NCBI GenBank assembly: GCA_035471785.1
Contig: DATIPQ010000010.1
Span: 29,083-93,082, forward strand
Direction of reading: 5' to 3'
Length of the DNA: 64,000 bases
DNA from: Acidobacteriota bacterium
GTDB taxonomy: Bacteria > Acidobacteriota > UBA6911 > RPQK01 > DATIPO01
A model generated the notes under the pieces. It had not been told where the DNA came from. It did not search any database and saw nothing but the letters and a program-made list of their open reading frames with translations. Below, in pieces: positions 1 through 7,727 of the stretch (positions within the stretch are counted from its first letter, which is position 1; every line of letters begins with the position of its first letter). Both the position numbers and the translations under genes were made by a program.

Positions 1-669
1 CTCGCCGGGCCGCCCCAAACGGCCCATGGGTTGGCGGGCGATGAAGGCGGCCCGGGCTGCAACCGGGTCCTCCGATTGATCGATGCGTCCCTGCAAGGAG
101 GGCGTGTCGACGGTCCCGGGACAAATGCAGTTGACCCGGATGCCTTTGTCGACCAGGTCGGCGGCCAAGCTCTTGGTGAGTCCCACCACGGCCGCTTTAG
201 AGACCGAATACACGCCCCGTTGAGCCAAACCGAAAGGACCCGCCACGGAAGCCGTGTTGATAATGCTTCCGCTGCCGTTCTCGAGCATCAAGGGGACCAC
301 GCCCCGGCAGAGACGGAACATGCTGGCCACGTTGGCCGACAGAGCTTGGGTCCAGTCCTCGTCCGAAGCCTCGTATAGCGGACCTTGGTGAACGACGCCG
401 GCATTGTTGAAGAGGATGTCGGGAGAACCCCAGCGCCGACGGGCTTCGTCAATCACGCGGCCGCACTCCTCGGACAGGGTGAGATCCGCCTGCTGAATGC
501 GGCACTGGCCGCCACCTTCGGGCATCTCCTCGGCCAACTGCTTCAGGCCCTCGAAATCGACATCGACGGCCAACACCTCAGCTCCTTGGGCTGCGAACAG
601 CCGCACGGCGGAGCGTCCGATGCCCGCGGCCGCGCCGGTGATGACGGCCTTCTTGTTTTTCAGTCTCAT
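1..669 (-). CDS. SDR oxidoreductase, 2-keto-3-deoxy-L-fuconate/rhamnonate dehydrogenase type (C-terminus cut by window edge)
   Basis: This is an NAD(P)-dependent classical short-chain dehydrogenase, 223 codons visible, still open at base 1. It shows the N-terminal glycine-rich TGAAAGIG motif, the NNAG motif, the catalytic YSVSK and the segment NCICPGTVDTPSLQGRI. From memory, that last segment is characteristic of the DHRS6/BDH2-2-keto-3-deoxy-L-fuconate dehydrogenase branch, which oxidises the 4-hydroxyl of 2-keto-3-deoxy acids made from L-fucose or L-rhamnose. The start ATG overlaps the lutC stop (ATGA), so it is the last visible gene of the rhamnose operon. A role in the oxidative 6-deoxyhexose route is inferred from the motif and neighbours. 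A general SDR with another substrate cannot be excluded. Confidence 0.85.
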   Translation of the reverse strand, partial: MRLKNKKAVITGAAAGIGRSAVRLFAAQGAEVLAVDVDFEGLKQLAEEMPEGGGQCRIQQADLTLSEECGRVIDEARRRWGSPDILFNNAGVVHQGPLYEASDEDWTQALSANVASMFRLCRGVVPLMLENGSGSIINTASVAGPFGLAQRGVYSVSKAAVVGLTKSLAADLVDKGIRVNCICPGTVDTPSLQGRIDQSEDPVAARAAFIARQPMGRLGRPGE

Positions 670-1349
670 GGGTCTGTCCTTGGCCCCGACCCGCCTGACT
701 CGTCAGGGGCATCGAAGCGGCAGAGAACGACATGCAGAACGCCGGGGCCGTGCACTCCAGTGCTCAGCGTCAGTTCGATGTCTCCGGTGCGGCTGGGGCC
801 GGAGACCAGGATCAAAGCGCTGTTGCGCGAGGTTTCCGCGGCCTGGTTTGCAAAGAAATCGCTCACATCCCGCACCAGGCCGCTGACTGGAAGGAGGATG
901 ATGCTGACGGGCGGGGTCAGCGAGGCCCTGCGGGTTTGCTCGTCGTCAGCGCTGAGGATGAGCGTGGCGGTGGCGGCGGCTCCCCAGGTGGCGGCCGCCA
1001 GGCCCAGCTCGGCTTTTTCTTCCTCTTGCAGATCAGGGCCGCCCCCGGCATCCATCACGGCGCAGTCCAGTGAGCCGGCTTGCAGCACCTGCCGCACCAA
1101 GGGATGGCGGGAGGCCAGAAGCGACTCCGCCTTTCTTTCTTGGGCCAGCGAGCGCACTACCTCCAACGCCTGGGCCGGCTGCTCGACATCCTTCCAGGTC
1201 CCTCCCAGGGCTTCGACGCCTTTGCGGAAAGCCTCCGCCATGTCGTTGACGGGCAGATGGGGAGGCAGGGGTTGGGGCAAGGGCAGATCGGAAGCGGTTG
1301 TTTGAAGTCCCTTTCGGATCTTCTCCAGCACCTTTCTCCTGCTGCTCAT
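666..1349 (-). CDS. lutC: LutC/YkgG-type LUD-domain protein, lactate utilisation
   Basis: The 227-residue protein is a LUD-domain (DUF162) subunit of the L-lactate oxidising LutABC complex, a cytoplasmic iron-sulfur alternative to flavin lactate dehydrogenase. Recognisable parts are the central Gly/Ala-rich LAAATWGAAATATLIL stretch and the C-terminal SGPSRTGDIELTLSTGVHGPG motif typical of LutC. The ATG at 1349 was chosen because it overlaps the lutB stop (ATGA); the open frame extends far upstream only as a shadow of lutB. Its own stop overlaps the SDR start. Tight coupling to lutB and lutA supports a single complex. Confidence 0.9.
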   Translation of the reverse strand: MSSRRKVLEKIRKGLQTTASDLPLPQPLPPHLPVNDMAEAFRKGVEALGGTWKDVEQPAQALEVVRSLAQERKAESLLASRHPLVRQVLQAGSLDCAVMDAGGGPDLQEEEKAELGLAAATWGAAATATLILSADDEQTRRASLTPPVSIILLPVSGLVRDVSDFFANQAAETSRNSALILVSGPSRTGDIELTLSTGVHGPGVLHVVLCRFDAPDESGGSGPRTDP

Positions 1350-2710
1350 CGTCTTCCCTCCCCGCCGCCCAGGTTGGGGAGGGCGCGAAAGGCCGCCCAA
1401 TCGCGCAGCAGCGGCAGCCGTCGCAGCAGAGGAGAGACGCCGGGCAGGCGCTGAGCCAGGCGGGCCGCCGCCAGCAGCAGGCTTTGCAGTCGGCGGTGAC
1501 GCTGCATGAAGCTCCACAAGGACACGGCGCGCTTGAGGCCCGGCGGCCTGCCTCCTGCGGCTTGGCGGCGCAAGTGCAGCAACTGCTCGGGCAGCGGAAT
1601 GCGGACCGGACAGACGTCGGCGCAGGCCCCGCACAGCGTGGAAGCGAAAGGCAACTCGTCTGGGCTTTCTCCGCTCAGGAGGAAGGGAGAAATCACCGAT
1701 CCGATGGGACCTGGATAGACCGAATCGTAGCTGTGCCCTCCGGCCCGCTTGTAGACCGGACAAATGTTGATGCAGGCCGAGCAGCGGATGCAGTACAACG
1801 CCTGGCGCATGAGAGGATCGGCCAGCATGCGGCTGCGGCCGTTGTCGAGCAGGATCACGTAGAGATGATCGGGGCCGTCGTCGCGCCCCCGGGGACCCGT
1901 GATCAGCGATACATAGCTGCTCATCCTCTGACCGGTGGCGGCCCGCGTCAGGAGCGGAAGAAAAAGCCCCAGATCGGCGAAACGGGGCAGGACTTTCTCG
2001 ATGCCCATGAGGGCCACGTGCACCCGTGGCAAGGAGGTGCAGAGGCGGGCGTTGCCTTCGTTTTCCACCACCACCAGGGTGCCTGTCTCGGCCACCGCGA
2101 AGTTGGCGCCGCTGATTCCCAGTTGGGCCGAGAAGAAATCGCGGCGCAGCTTGCGGCGGGCGATCTGGGTGATCTCCTCCACCTGGTCGGTGTATTGCGT
2201 CCGCAGCTTGTCGGCGAAGAGCCGTCCCACGTCCTGCCGCGTCTTGTGGATGATCGGAGCCAGGATGTGGGAAGGTCTCTCCTGGGCCAACTGGGCCACG
2301 TACTCTCCCAGGTCGGTCTCTACCGGAGTGACCCCCGCGGCCTCCAAGGCCTGGTTGAGTCCCACCTCCTCGCTGGTCATCGATTTGCTCTTGACAGCCC
2401 GGCGGCAATCGTGGCGCCGGGCGATGTCGACCACGGCCGAAGAGGCCTCCGAGGGTGATTCGGCCCATATCACCCGTGCCCCAGCCTCTTGCAGCTTCCC
2501 CTCCAGCTCTTGCAGGTAGGAATCGAGGCGCGACAGGGTGTGGGCCTTGATGCGATGAGCGCGCTCCCGCATCTCCTGCCAGTTGGAGAGTTCGTCCTGA
2601 GCCGATTCGCGCATCCGTATGAAGGCGCCCGTGAAGTTCTCGAGAGCTCCCCGCAGGCGGGCATCCGAGAGAGCCTCTTTGGATTGGCGGCGGAAAACCG
2701 AGTCAGCCAT
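1346..2710 (-). CDS. lutB: LutB-type iron-sulfur LUD protein, lactate utilisation
   Basis: The 454-residue protein joins an N-terminal LUD domain (about residues 60-290) to a C-terminal pair of ferredoxin-like [4Fe-4S] motifs, CIRCSACINICPVY near residue 305 and CGACADVCPV near residue 358. This is the LutB architecture, and length matches the family. It is the electron-transferring subunit of LutABC, which oxidises L-lactate to pyruvate. It overlaps lutA by 8 bp and lutC by 4 bp, indicating translational coupling. In this operon lactate would come from lactaldehyde or from cleavage of a diketo-deoxy acid, both products of deoxyhexose breakdown. Confidence 0.93.
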   Translation of the reverse strand: MADSVFRRQSKEALSDARLRGALENFTGAFIRMRESAQDELSNWQEMRERAHRIKAHTLSRLDSYLQELEGKLQEAGARVIWAESPSEASSAVVDIARRHDCRRAVKSKSMTSEEVGLNQALEAAGVTPVETDLGEYVAQLAQERPSHILAPIIHKTRQDVGRLFADKLRTQYTDQVEEITQIARRKLRRDFFSAQLGISGANFAVAETGTLVVVENEGNARLCTSLPRVHVALMGIEKVLPRFADLGLFLPLLTRAATGQRMSSYVSLITGPRGRDDGPDHLYVILLDNGRSRMLADPLMRQALYCIRCSACINICPVYKRAGGHSYDSVYPGPIGSVISPFLLSGESPDELPFASTLCGACADVCPVRIPLPEQLLHLRRQAAGGRPPGLKRAVSLWSFMQRHRRLQSLLLAAARLAQRLPGVSPLLRRLPLLRDWAAFRALPNLGGGEGRR

Positions 2711-3437
2711 GAGTCTCCTCCCCGCCCGCCAGAATCTCGGCCAGGTGCCTGACGCGCAGCCGCTCCAGGCCCCGCTTTTTGAGAACCCCCTCGATTTGCA
2801 GAAGGCATCCGGTGTCGTTGAGTATCAGGGTCTCGGCTCCGCTGGCCTCAAGGTGGCTGATTTTGTCGGCTGCCATGGCCGAGGAAACCTCGGGGTAGAG
2901 GACGGAAAAAACGCCTCCGAAGCCGCAGCACTCGTCGTGCTTAGGCAGCGGAACCAATTCCAATCCTTCCACCTTTTCCAGGAGCTGGAGAGGGGCGCTC
3001 TTCACGCCCAGATCGCGCAGCAAGTGACAACTGGCGTGGTAGGCGGCGCGCCCGCGGCGGCTGGCCCCCACGTCCTCCGCCTTGAGGACCTCGACCAGGA
3101 ACTCCGAAAACTCGTAGGTGCGCGAAGCCAGGCCGGAGGCCCTCTGGACGTCCTCTTGCGGCAGGTAGTGGTGCAGGTGATTGCGCACCATGGACGTGCA
3201 GGAGCCGGAGGGTATCACCAGGTAGTCGGCCTCGGTCTCGTTGTTGCGCAGCCACAGCCGGCCCACCCGGCGGGCCTCCTGCGGCGACCCGGCACTGTGG
3301 GCAGGCTGGCCGCAGCAGCCCCCTTGGTCAATCCGCACGACCTGATGGCCCAGGCGCTGCAGCACCAACTCGGCACAGCGGGCCACGCGGGGACGGAAGT
3401 TGCTCACCAGGCAGGTGGGAAAGAGTGCGATCTTCAC
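2703..3437 (-). CDS. lutA: LutA-type CCG-domain iron-sulfur protein, lactate utilisation
   Basis: The 244-residue protein has the two cysteine-rich CCG domains of LutA/GlpC-like proteins: GGCCGQPAHSAG near residues 39-50 and DECCGFGGVFSV near residue 168, plus CHLL between them. It is the third subunit of the LutABC lactate oxidation complex. The start is GTG at 3437, preceded on the minus strand by a GGAGGGAGG ribosome-binding site. The 101-bp gap to the upstream rhamnose isomerase gene is the longest in the 12-gene run, so an internal promoter is possible, but I see no convincing -10 box there. Confidence 0.92.
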   Translation of the reverse strand: MKIALFPTCLVSNFRPRVARCAELVLQRLGHQVVRIDQGGCCGQPAHSAGSPQEARRVGRLWLRNNETEADYLVIPSGSCTSMVRNHLHHYLPQEDVQRASGLASRTYEFSEFLVEVLKAEDVGASRRGRAAYHASCHLLRDLGVKSAPLQLLEKVEGLELVPLPKHDECCGFGGVFSVLYPEVSSAMAADKISHLEASGAETLILNDTGCLLQIEGVLKKRGLERLRVRHLAEILAGGEETHG

Positions 3438-3538
3438 TTTCCTCCCTCCGCCCTGCCGGTGGGCGCTTCTTGCCGCCCTGTCAAGGTATCTGCGCCTGGA
3501 ATGGTTTTGTCTTGCACGGCCATCGGCTTCCTATCAAC

Positions 3539-4717
3539 TTACCTGCTGACGCGGGGGTCGTCGAGGGCCTTCTCATCCAGAAGCGGCTGGGAGCAGCCCA
3601 TGGCTCGGCGGGCCATGCGCAAGAGAGGCTCGACGTCGGTGTTGAAAGCCTCTTTCAGGCACTCCTCAGCCCGCATCACGCTGCACTGCCCGCGGGCCTT
3701 CTGGAGACGCTCCCGGTCGACCACCAAGGCCTGCGCCAGATGACGGTGGACGGCATCCACCGATTGCAGCAGCGAACCCGTCTTGGGCTTGATTCCCGAG
3801 GACTGGTCAAGGGCGAAGAAGATGTCGCGGCGCAGCCCGGCACGCCATCCGGCCACAATCTCGTTGAAGATGAGAAAGACCTCGTAAGGATTGACGGCGC
3901 CGACCGTCAGGTCGTCGTCGGCGTACTTGCGATTGTTGAAATGAAAACCTCCCAGGCGGTTGTCGTCATGCAGGAAAGCCACGATGTGCTCGATGTTGAC
4001 TCCTTGGGCGTGGTGTCCCAGATCGACCAGCACGCGGGCCTTTTCACCCAGCTTGCGGCAAAACCAGTCAGCCATGCCCCAATCGCAGAGGTCGGTGTGA
4101 TAGAAGGCGGGCTCGAAGAGCTTGTACTCGATCAGCATCTGCATGCCGCCCAGCGAGGCGTAGATCTCCTGCAAGGAATCCAGAAGCCGTTTCTTGCGAT
4201 CCCGGAAGTCGGCCTGTCCTGGATAGTCGGAGCCGTCGGGCAGCCACAGGCTCAGCACCGATGCCCCGGCGCGGCGCCCGGCGTCCATGGCCCGCAGCAC
4301 CAAATCGACGGCCTTTTTGCGGATGTTCTCCCCCGAGTGGGTCAGACTGCCCAGCATGAAATCGGGGTCCTGAAAGAGCGCCGGCGTGACGCTGGCGATC
4401 GAGAGCCCGCGCTGACGCGCGTAGGAGCCCAGTTCCTCGGGATGGGCGCCTTGGTAGTCCCAGGGATGAATGGTGGCCATACGGTCGGCGATGCCGGTGC
4501 GCTCCCTGAGTTGAGCCAGCCCGTCGATTCTTCCCTTCAGGTCGGCGGGAATCCCGGGCTGCTGAAAGACGGCGAAGCGGGTGCCGGTATCCATGAATCC
4601 CCAGGAAGGGATCTCGAGGCGAAAGTCCTGCAGTTGCTGGAGCACGCTTTGCGTGTCGATTCCGCGGGCCTGCAGCTTTTCCTCCAACAGCGCTTCTTCT
4701 CTCCGGTGCAGGTTCAT
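3539..4717 (-). CDS. rhaI: L-rhamnose isomerase (RhaI type)
   Basis: This 392-residue TIM-barrel sugar isomerase converts L-rhamnose to L-rhamnulose. It resembles the RhaI type of Pseudomonas and many non-enteric bacteria rather than E. coli RhaA. Supporting stretches are ATIHPWDYQGAHPEEL, MLIEYKLFEPAFYHTD, VLVDLGHHAQGVNIEH and GGFHFNNRKYADDDL, which carry the metal-binding Glu, Asp and His residues. ATG at 4717 was chosen because GGGAG lies 7 nt upstream. A TTG two codons earlier (4723) has the Shine-Dalgarno too close. Kinase, aldolase and rhamnosidase genes around it fit rhamnose catabolism. Confidence 0.92.
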   Translation of the reverse strand: MNLHRREEALLEEKLQARGIDTQSVLQQLQDFRLEIPSWGFMDTGTRFAVFQQPGIPADLKGRIDGLAQLRERTGIADRMATIHPWDYQGAHPEELGSYARQRGLSIASVTPALFQDPDFMLGSLTHSGENIRKKAVDLVLRAMDAGRRAGASVLSLWLPDGSDYPGQADFRDRKKRLLDSLQEIYASLGGMQMLIEYKLFEPAFYHTDLCDWGMADWFCRKLGEKARVLVDLGHHAQGVNIEHIVAFLHDDNRLGGFHFNNRKYADDDLTVGAVNPYEVFLIFNEIVAGWRAGLRRDIFFALDQSSGIKPKTGSLLQSVDAVHRHLAQALVVDRERLQKARGQCSVMRAEECLKEAFNTDVEPLLRMARRAMGCSQPLLDEKALDDPRVSR

Positions 4718-4719
4718 GC

Positions 4720-6201
4720 TCAATCTCCCAGTTGCCTGATGAGGCCGTAGAGCTTGCGGTAGCGTTGCATCTGAGCGGCGTAGAACTCATGCCTGCCCGG
4801 GTCGGGCTCAACCACCCTCTCGACTCCCACCAGTTGGGCGGCCGCGGCCGCCAGGTCGTCATAGATTCCGGCTCCCGCCCCGGCCAGGAGGGCAGCTCCC
4901 AGGGCGGCGCCCTCGGTTACCTGGGGGATCTCGATGGCCCGGCCCAGGACGTCGGCCCTGATCTGCAAGGCCTGGGGCGAGCGGGTTCCACCGCCTACGG
5001 CCCGGGGGCGGGAGGGGTCGAGTCCGGCCTCTGCGATCAGTTGCAGATTCAAGGTCATCTCACAAGCCAATCCCTCGATCAGGGCCTTGACGATCTCCGA
5101 GCGCCCGGTCTCGAGGCTCAAGCCGATGATGGATCCTCGGGGCCTATCGTCGAACCAGGGAGTCCCGCTCATGGTGAAGTAGGGCAGCACCAGCAGTGAT
5201 GTGGGCTCCTGGGGCAGATCGGCCAGCATTTGCTGGTAGGAGTGTCCCTGATCGTCGCCTTCATCGGGGAAGAAACGGTCGCGAAACCAGCGCAGCAGCA
5301 CTCCCCCGGTGAAATTGAAGGCGGCGGTGACGCGCTTGGAAGGTACGACGTGAGGGTAGCAGGGGAAACCCCGCCTTCCCAGCCCCGTCTGGAACTGATC
5401 GCTGACGGGGATGAAGGCCTCCACGGTGCCCAAGCCGCACAAGACCTGTCCCGCTTCCACTACGCCCGCTCCCAGGGCGGCGCAGCATTGATCGTGGCCG
5501 CCCGAGACCACCAAGGTGTCCTCGGGCAGACCGGTCAGTTCCCCGCCCTTTCTTCCCAGCCGGCCCAACACGCTGCCTGAGGCGGCTACGGAGGGCAGGG
5601 TCCGGGGGTCGAGGTGGAGGGCCTCGAGGACTTCCTCGGACCACTCTCCGCGACGCTGGTGATAGCCTCCCGTCCGGGCCGCCATGGAAGGGTCGAGGGA
5701 GGGGGGCAGACCCAGCCGCTGCAGTACGAAGTCGGGAAAGCAGAGGAACTGGCGGGCTTTGGAGAAGAGCTCGGGGTCGTTGTCCTTCCACCAGGCGATC
5801 TTGGCCACCGTGACCATGGAGTGCAGGTTGACCCCGGTGATGTCGAAGAAGCGGTCGTCCCCGATGCGCTCGCGCAGGCGCCGGGTTTGCTGCCGGGCTC
5901 GCGAATCGAAGGTGACGATGCTGTTGGCCAAGGGTTGTCCGCCCTGGTCGAGTGGAATCACGGCTTCGCCCTGGGAGGAGAAGGCCATGGCCCGGGGCGG
6001 AGAATTGCGCGTCTTCTGGGCCACTGTGCCCAGGCAGTAGAGGACGGCTTGCCAGACCTCTTCGGGATCGAGTTCGGCCCGGCCGGGCGCAGGACTGTGC
6101 AGCGGATACTCCCGGTAGGCATAGGCCAGCGGCTTGCCCTGTTGGTCGAAGGCGGCAGCCTTGCACCCCGAGGTTCCGATGTCGAGTCCCAATAAGCTCA
6201 T
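4720..6201 (-). CDS. FGGY-family carbohydrate kinase, probable rhamnulokinase in this context
   Basis: The 493-residue protein is a two-domain FGGY sugar kinase of the xylulokinase/fuculokinase-like group. It starts GLDIGTSGCKAAAFD (phosphate-1 loop) and has GGHDQCCAALGAG in the middle and AVGGGTRSPQALQIRADVLG near the C-terminus. It would phosphorylate a ketose with ATP. Rhamnulose is the inferred substrate because the gene sits between an L-rhamnose isomerase and a class II aldolase. The start at 6201 gives the MSLLGLDIGTSG N-terminus usual for the family. The open frame upstream of it is a shadow of the aldolase gene. Sequence alone does not distinguish rhamnulo-, xylulo- or fuculokinase. 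Confidence 0.9.
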   Translation of the reverse strand: MSLLGLDIGTSGCKAAAFDQQGKPLAYAYREYPLHSPAPGRAELDPEEVWQAVLYCLGTVAQKTRNSPPRAMAFSSQGEAVIPLDQGGQPLANSIVTFDSRARQQTRRLRERIGDDRFFDITGVNLHSMVTVAKIAWWKDNDPELFSKARQFLCFPDFVLQRLGLPPSLDPSMAARTGGYHQRRGEWSEEVLEALHLDPRTLPSVAASGSVLGRLGRKGGELTGLPEDTLVVSGGHDQCCAALGAGVVEAGQVLCGLGTVEAFIPVSDQFQTGLGRRGFPCYPHVVPSKRVTAAFNFTGGVLLRWFRDRFFPDEGDDQGHSYQQMLADLPQEPTSLLVLPYFTMSGTPWFDDRPRGSIIGLSLETGRSEIVKALIEGLACEMTLNLQLIAEAGLDPSRPRAVGGGTRSPQALQIRADVLGRAIEIPQVTEGAALGAALLAGAGAGIYDDLAAAAAQLVGVERVVEPDPGRHEFYAAQMQRYRKLYGLIRQLGD

Positions 6202-6218
6202 GAGGCGGCGGTCCTTGT

Positions 6219-6857
6219 CTACTCGGTGTTGCCGGCCGCTTGGCGGACGCTCAGCAGCCAGTCGAACTCCTCCTCGGGAAGCGAGTCGACCTTGCCCAAC
6301 TGTCGGGCCCGGTAGAGCACGCTGGCGCAGAACTCGAGCTGTTCCAGGTAATTGAGGGCTTCTTCCAGGTCGGCGCCGAAGGTGACCGAGCCGTGGTTCT
6401 TGAGCAGGATGGCGTTGCGTCCTTCGACCAGTTCGCGGATGGCCGCGAACATGGCCTCTGTGGTGGGCCTTCCATAGGCGGCGATGGGGACGCGTCCCAG
6501 TTGGGCCACGACTTCGGGCAGCACGTCGTATTGCAGCTCCACGCCGGCCACGGCAAAGGCGGTGGCGTAGGGGGGATGGGCGTGAATGACGGCCCCGATG
6601 TGGGGGAACTCTCGATAGAGGCCCAGATGCATGGGCGTCTCCGAGGAAGGTCTGCCGGAGCATTGCCCGTCCAGAATGCGGACGCGCACCGGAGACTCGG
6701 GCCTCAGCGAACCCTTGCGGCAGCCGGCCGGCGTGATCAGGGCGTGCTCATCGTCGAGCCGGCAACTGATGTTCCCTGCGGTACTCTCGATGAAGTCCTT
6801 CTCTTCCAAGAGCCGTCCGATGTGGACGATTTGTCGCCGAAGATCGCTTTCCGACAT
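6219..6857 (-). CDS. class II aldolase/adducin-family protein, probable L-rhamnulose/L-fuculose-1-phosphate aldolase
   Basis: The 212-residue protein is a zinc-dependent class II aldolase. It has the substrate-phosphate loop TAGNISCRL, the zinc-binding HAHPPYATAF and the second metal histidine in LLKNHGSVTFG. Size matches fuculose- or rhamnulose-phosphate aldolases (about 210-270 residues). Expected reaction: cleavage of the ketose 1-phosphate to dihydroxyacetone phosphate and L-lactaldehyde. It lies 17 bp before the kinase gene and 3 bp after the RpiR gene, completing the isomerase-kinase-aldolase set. The substrate is inferred from context. Confidence 0.9.
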   Translation of the reverse strand: MSESDLRRQIVHIGRLLEEKDFIESTAGNISCRLDDEHALITPAGCRKGSLRPESPVRVRILDGQCSGRPSSETPMHLGLYREFPHIGAVIHAHPPYATAFAVAGVELQYDVLPEVVAQLGRVPIAAYGRPTTEAMFAAIRELVEGRNAILLKNHGSVTFGADLEEALNYLEQLEFCASVLYRARQLGKVDSLPEEEFDWLLSVRQAAGNTE

Positions 6858-6860
6858 CTT

Positions 6861-7727
6861 TCAGTCCTCTCTGAGCAGGTCGATGACGTAGTCTTCAAGG
6901 CGCGAGAGCACTCGGGCTTCCTGGTCCTTGAGCTTTTGGGCCATCAAGAAATATATGGAATCGATGATGGAGAGCTGGGCCGCCTGGGAGGTGATTTCGG
7001 CCACGTGGATGCGCTTCTGCTCGGAACTGGTCACCAGAGGGATCTGGGCCACCTGGATGAGCGGCGCATTGCTGTAGTTGGTAATGCACACAGTGGTGGC
7101 CCCGGATTCGCGGGCCACTTTCAGAGTGTCGATGATGGTGCGGGAAGATCCGGTGTGGGAGATGGCGAAGGCCACGTCTTTCTCTCCCAAACGGACAGCC
7201 GAGGAGATTTGCAGGTAGGGGTCGGAAAAAGCCTCGCTCTCAAGGCCCAGCAGGGCGAAGCGCGCCGCCGCGTCGCGGGCGATGAAACCCGAGGACCCCA
7301 CCCCGTAAAAATGCACGCGCCTGGCCTTCATGCAGTTTTGGGCGGTGCGTACCAGATTGGAGTGGGAAACCACCTTGAGGGTATTCTTGAGCGTGGAGAT
7401 GTTCTGCTCGAAGACCCAGTAGATCACCGACTCGGGATTGTCGCTCTTGAGGTCGGCGGAAAAGGGATCGGGTTCGCGGGCTCCCACGGCGTGAGCCAGG
7501 GCGATCTTGAAGCTGTTGAATCCCTGGTAGCCGATGCGCTTGGTGAAGCGGGTAATGGAGGCCGGGCTGACCTGGACCTGGTCGGCCAGTTCGTAGATGG
7601 TCAGGGCCAGCACCTCGGGAGCGTTGTCGACGACGTAACGGGCGATCTCCCCTTCTTTTCCGCTCAGGTTGGGCAGTTGCGAGTTGATGCGCAGCAGGCA
7701 GTCGGCGGCCGAGGAAATATTAGCCAT
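6861..7727 (-). CDS. RpiR/MurR-family transcriptional regulator (HTH_6 plus SIS domain)
   Basis: The 288-residue protein has an N-terminal HTH_6 domain (about residues 10-80, including SPASITRFTKRIGYQGF) and a C-terminal SIS sugar-phosphate-binding domain (about 120-250, with YGVGSSGFIARD and ISHTGSSRTIIDTLK). Family members sense phosphosugars and usually bind short palindromes. ATG at 7727 was chosen because GGAGG lies 6 nt upstream; ATG 7733 and TTG 7742 are in frame but lack spacing. It overlaps the upstream DUF4432 gene by 8 bp. It is the only clear DNA-binding regulator in the window. Its operon starts downstream of a TGAAACTNAGTTTCA palindrome, so it is a candidate ligand of that site; this is inference. 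Confidence 0.93.
   Translation of the reverse strand: MANISSAADCLLRINSQLPNLSGKEGEIARYVVDNAPEVLALTIYELADQVQVSPASITRFTKRIGYQGFNSFKIALAHAVGAREPDPFSADLKSDNPESVIYWVFEQNISTLKNTLKVVSHSNLVRTAQNCMKARRVHFYGVGSSGFIARDAAARFALLGLESEAFSDPYLQISSAVRLGEKDVAFAISHTGSSRTIIDTLKVARESGATTVCITNYSNAPLIQVAQIPLVTSSEQKRIHVAEITSQAAQLSIIDSIYFLMAQKLKDQEARVLSRLEDYVIDLLRED

Noticed and set aside
666-2468. 600-codon minus-strand frame as a fusion of lutC with an upstream domain
   Set aside because: The upstream part is out of frame with lutB and has no protein-like pattern; the true lutC start is the ATGA overlap at 1349.
3438-3538. Internal promoter before lutA
   Set aside because: A TTGACA is present on the minus strand but no -10 box at acceptable distance.
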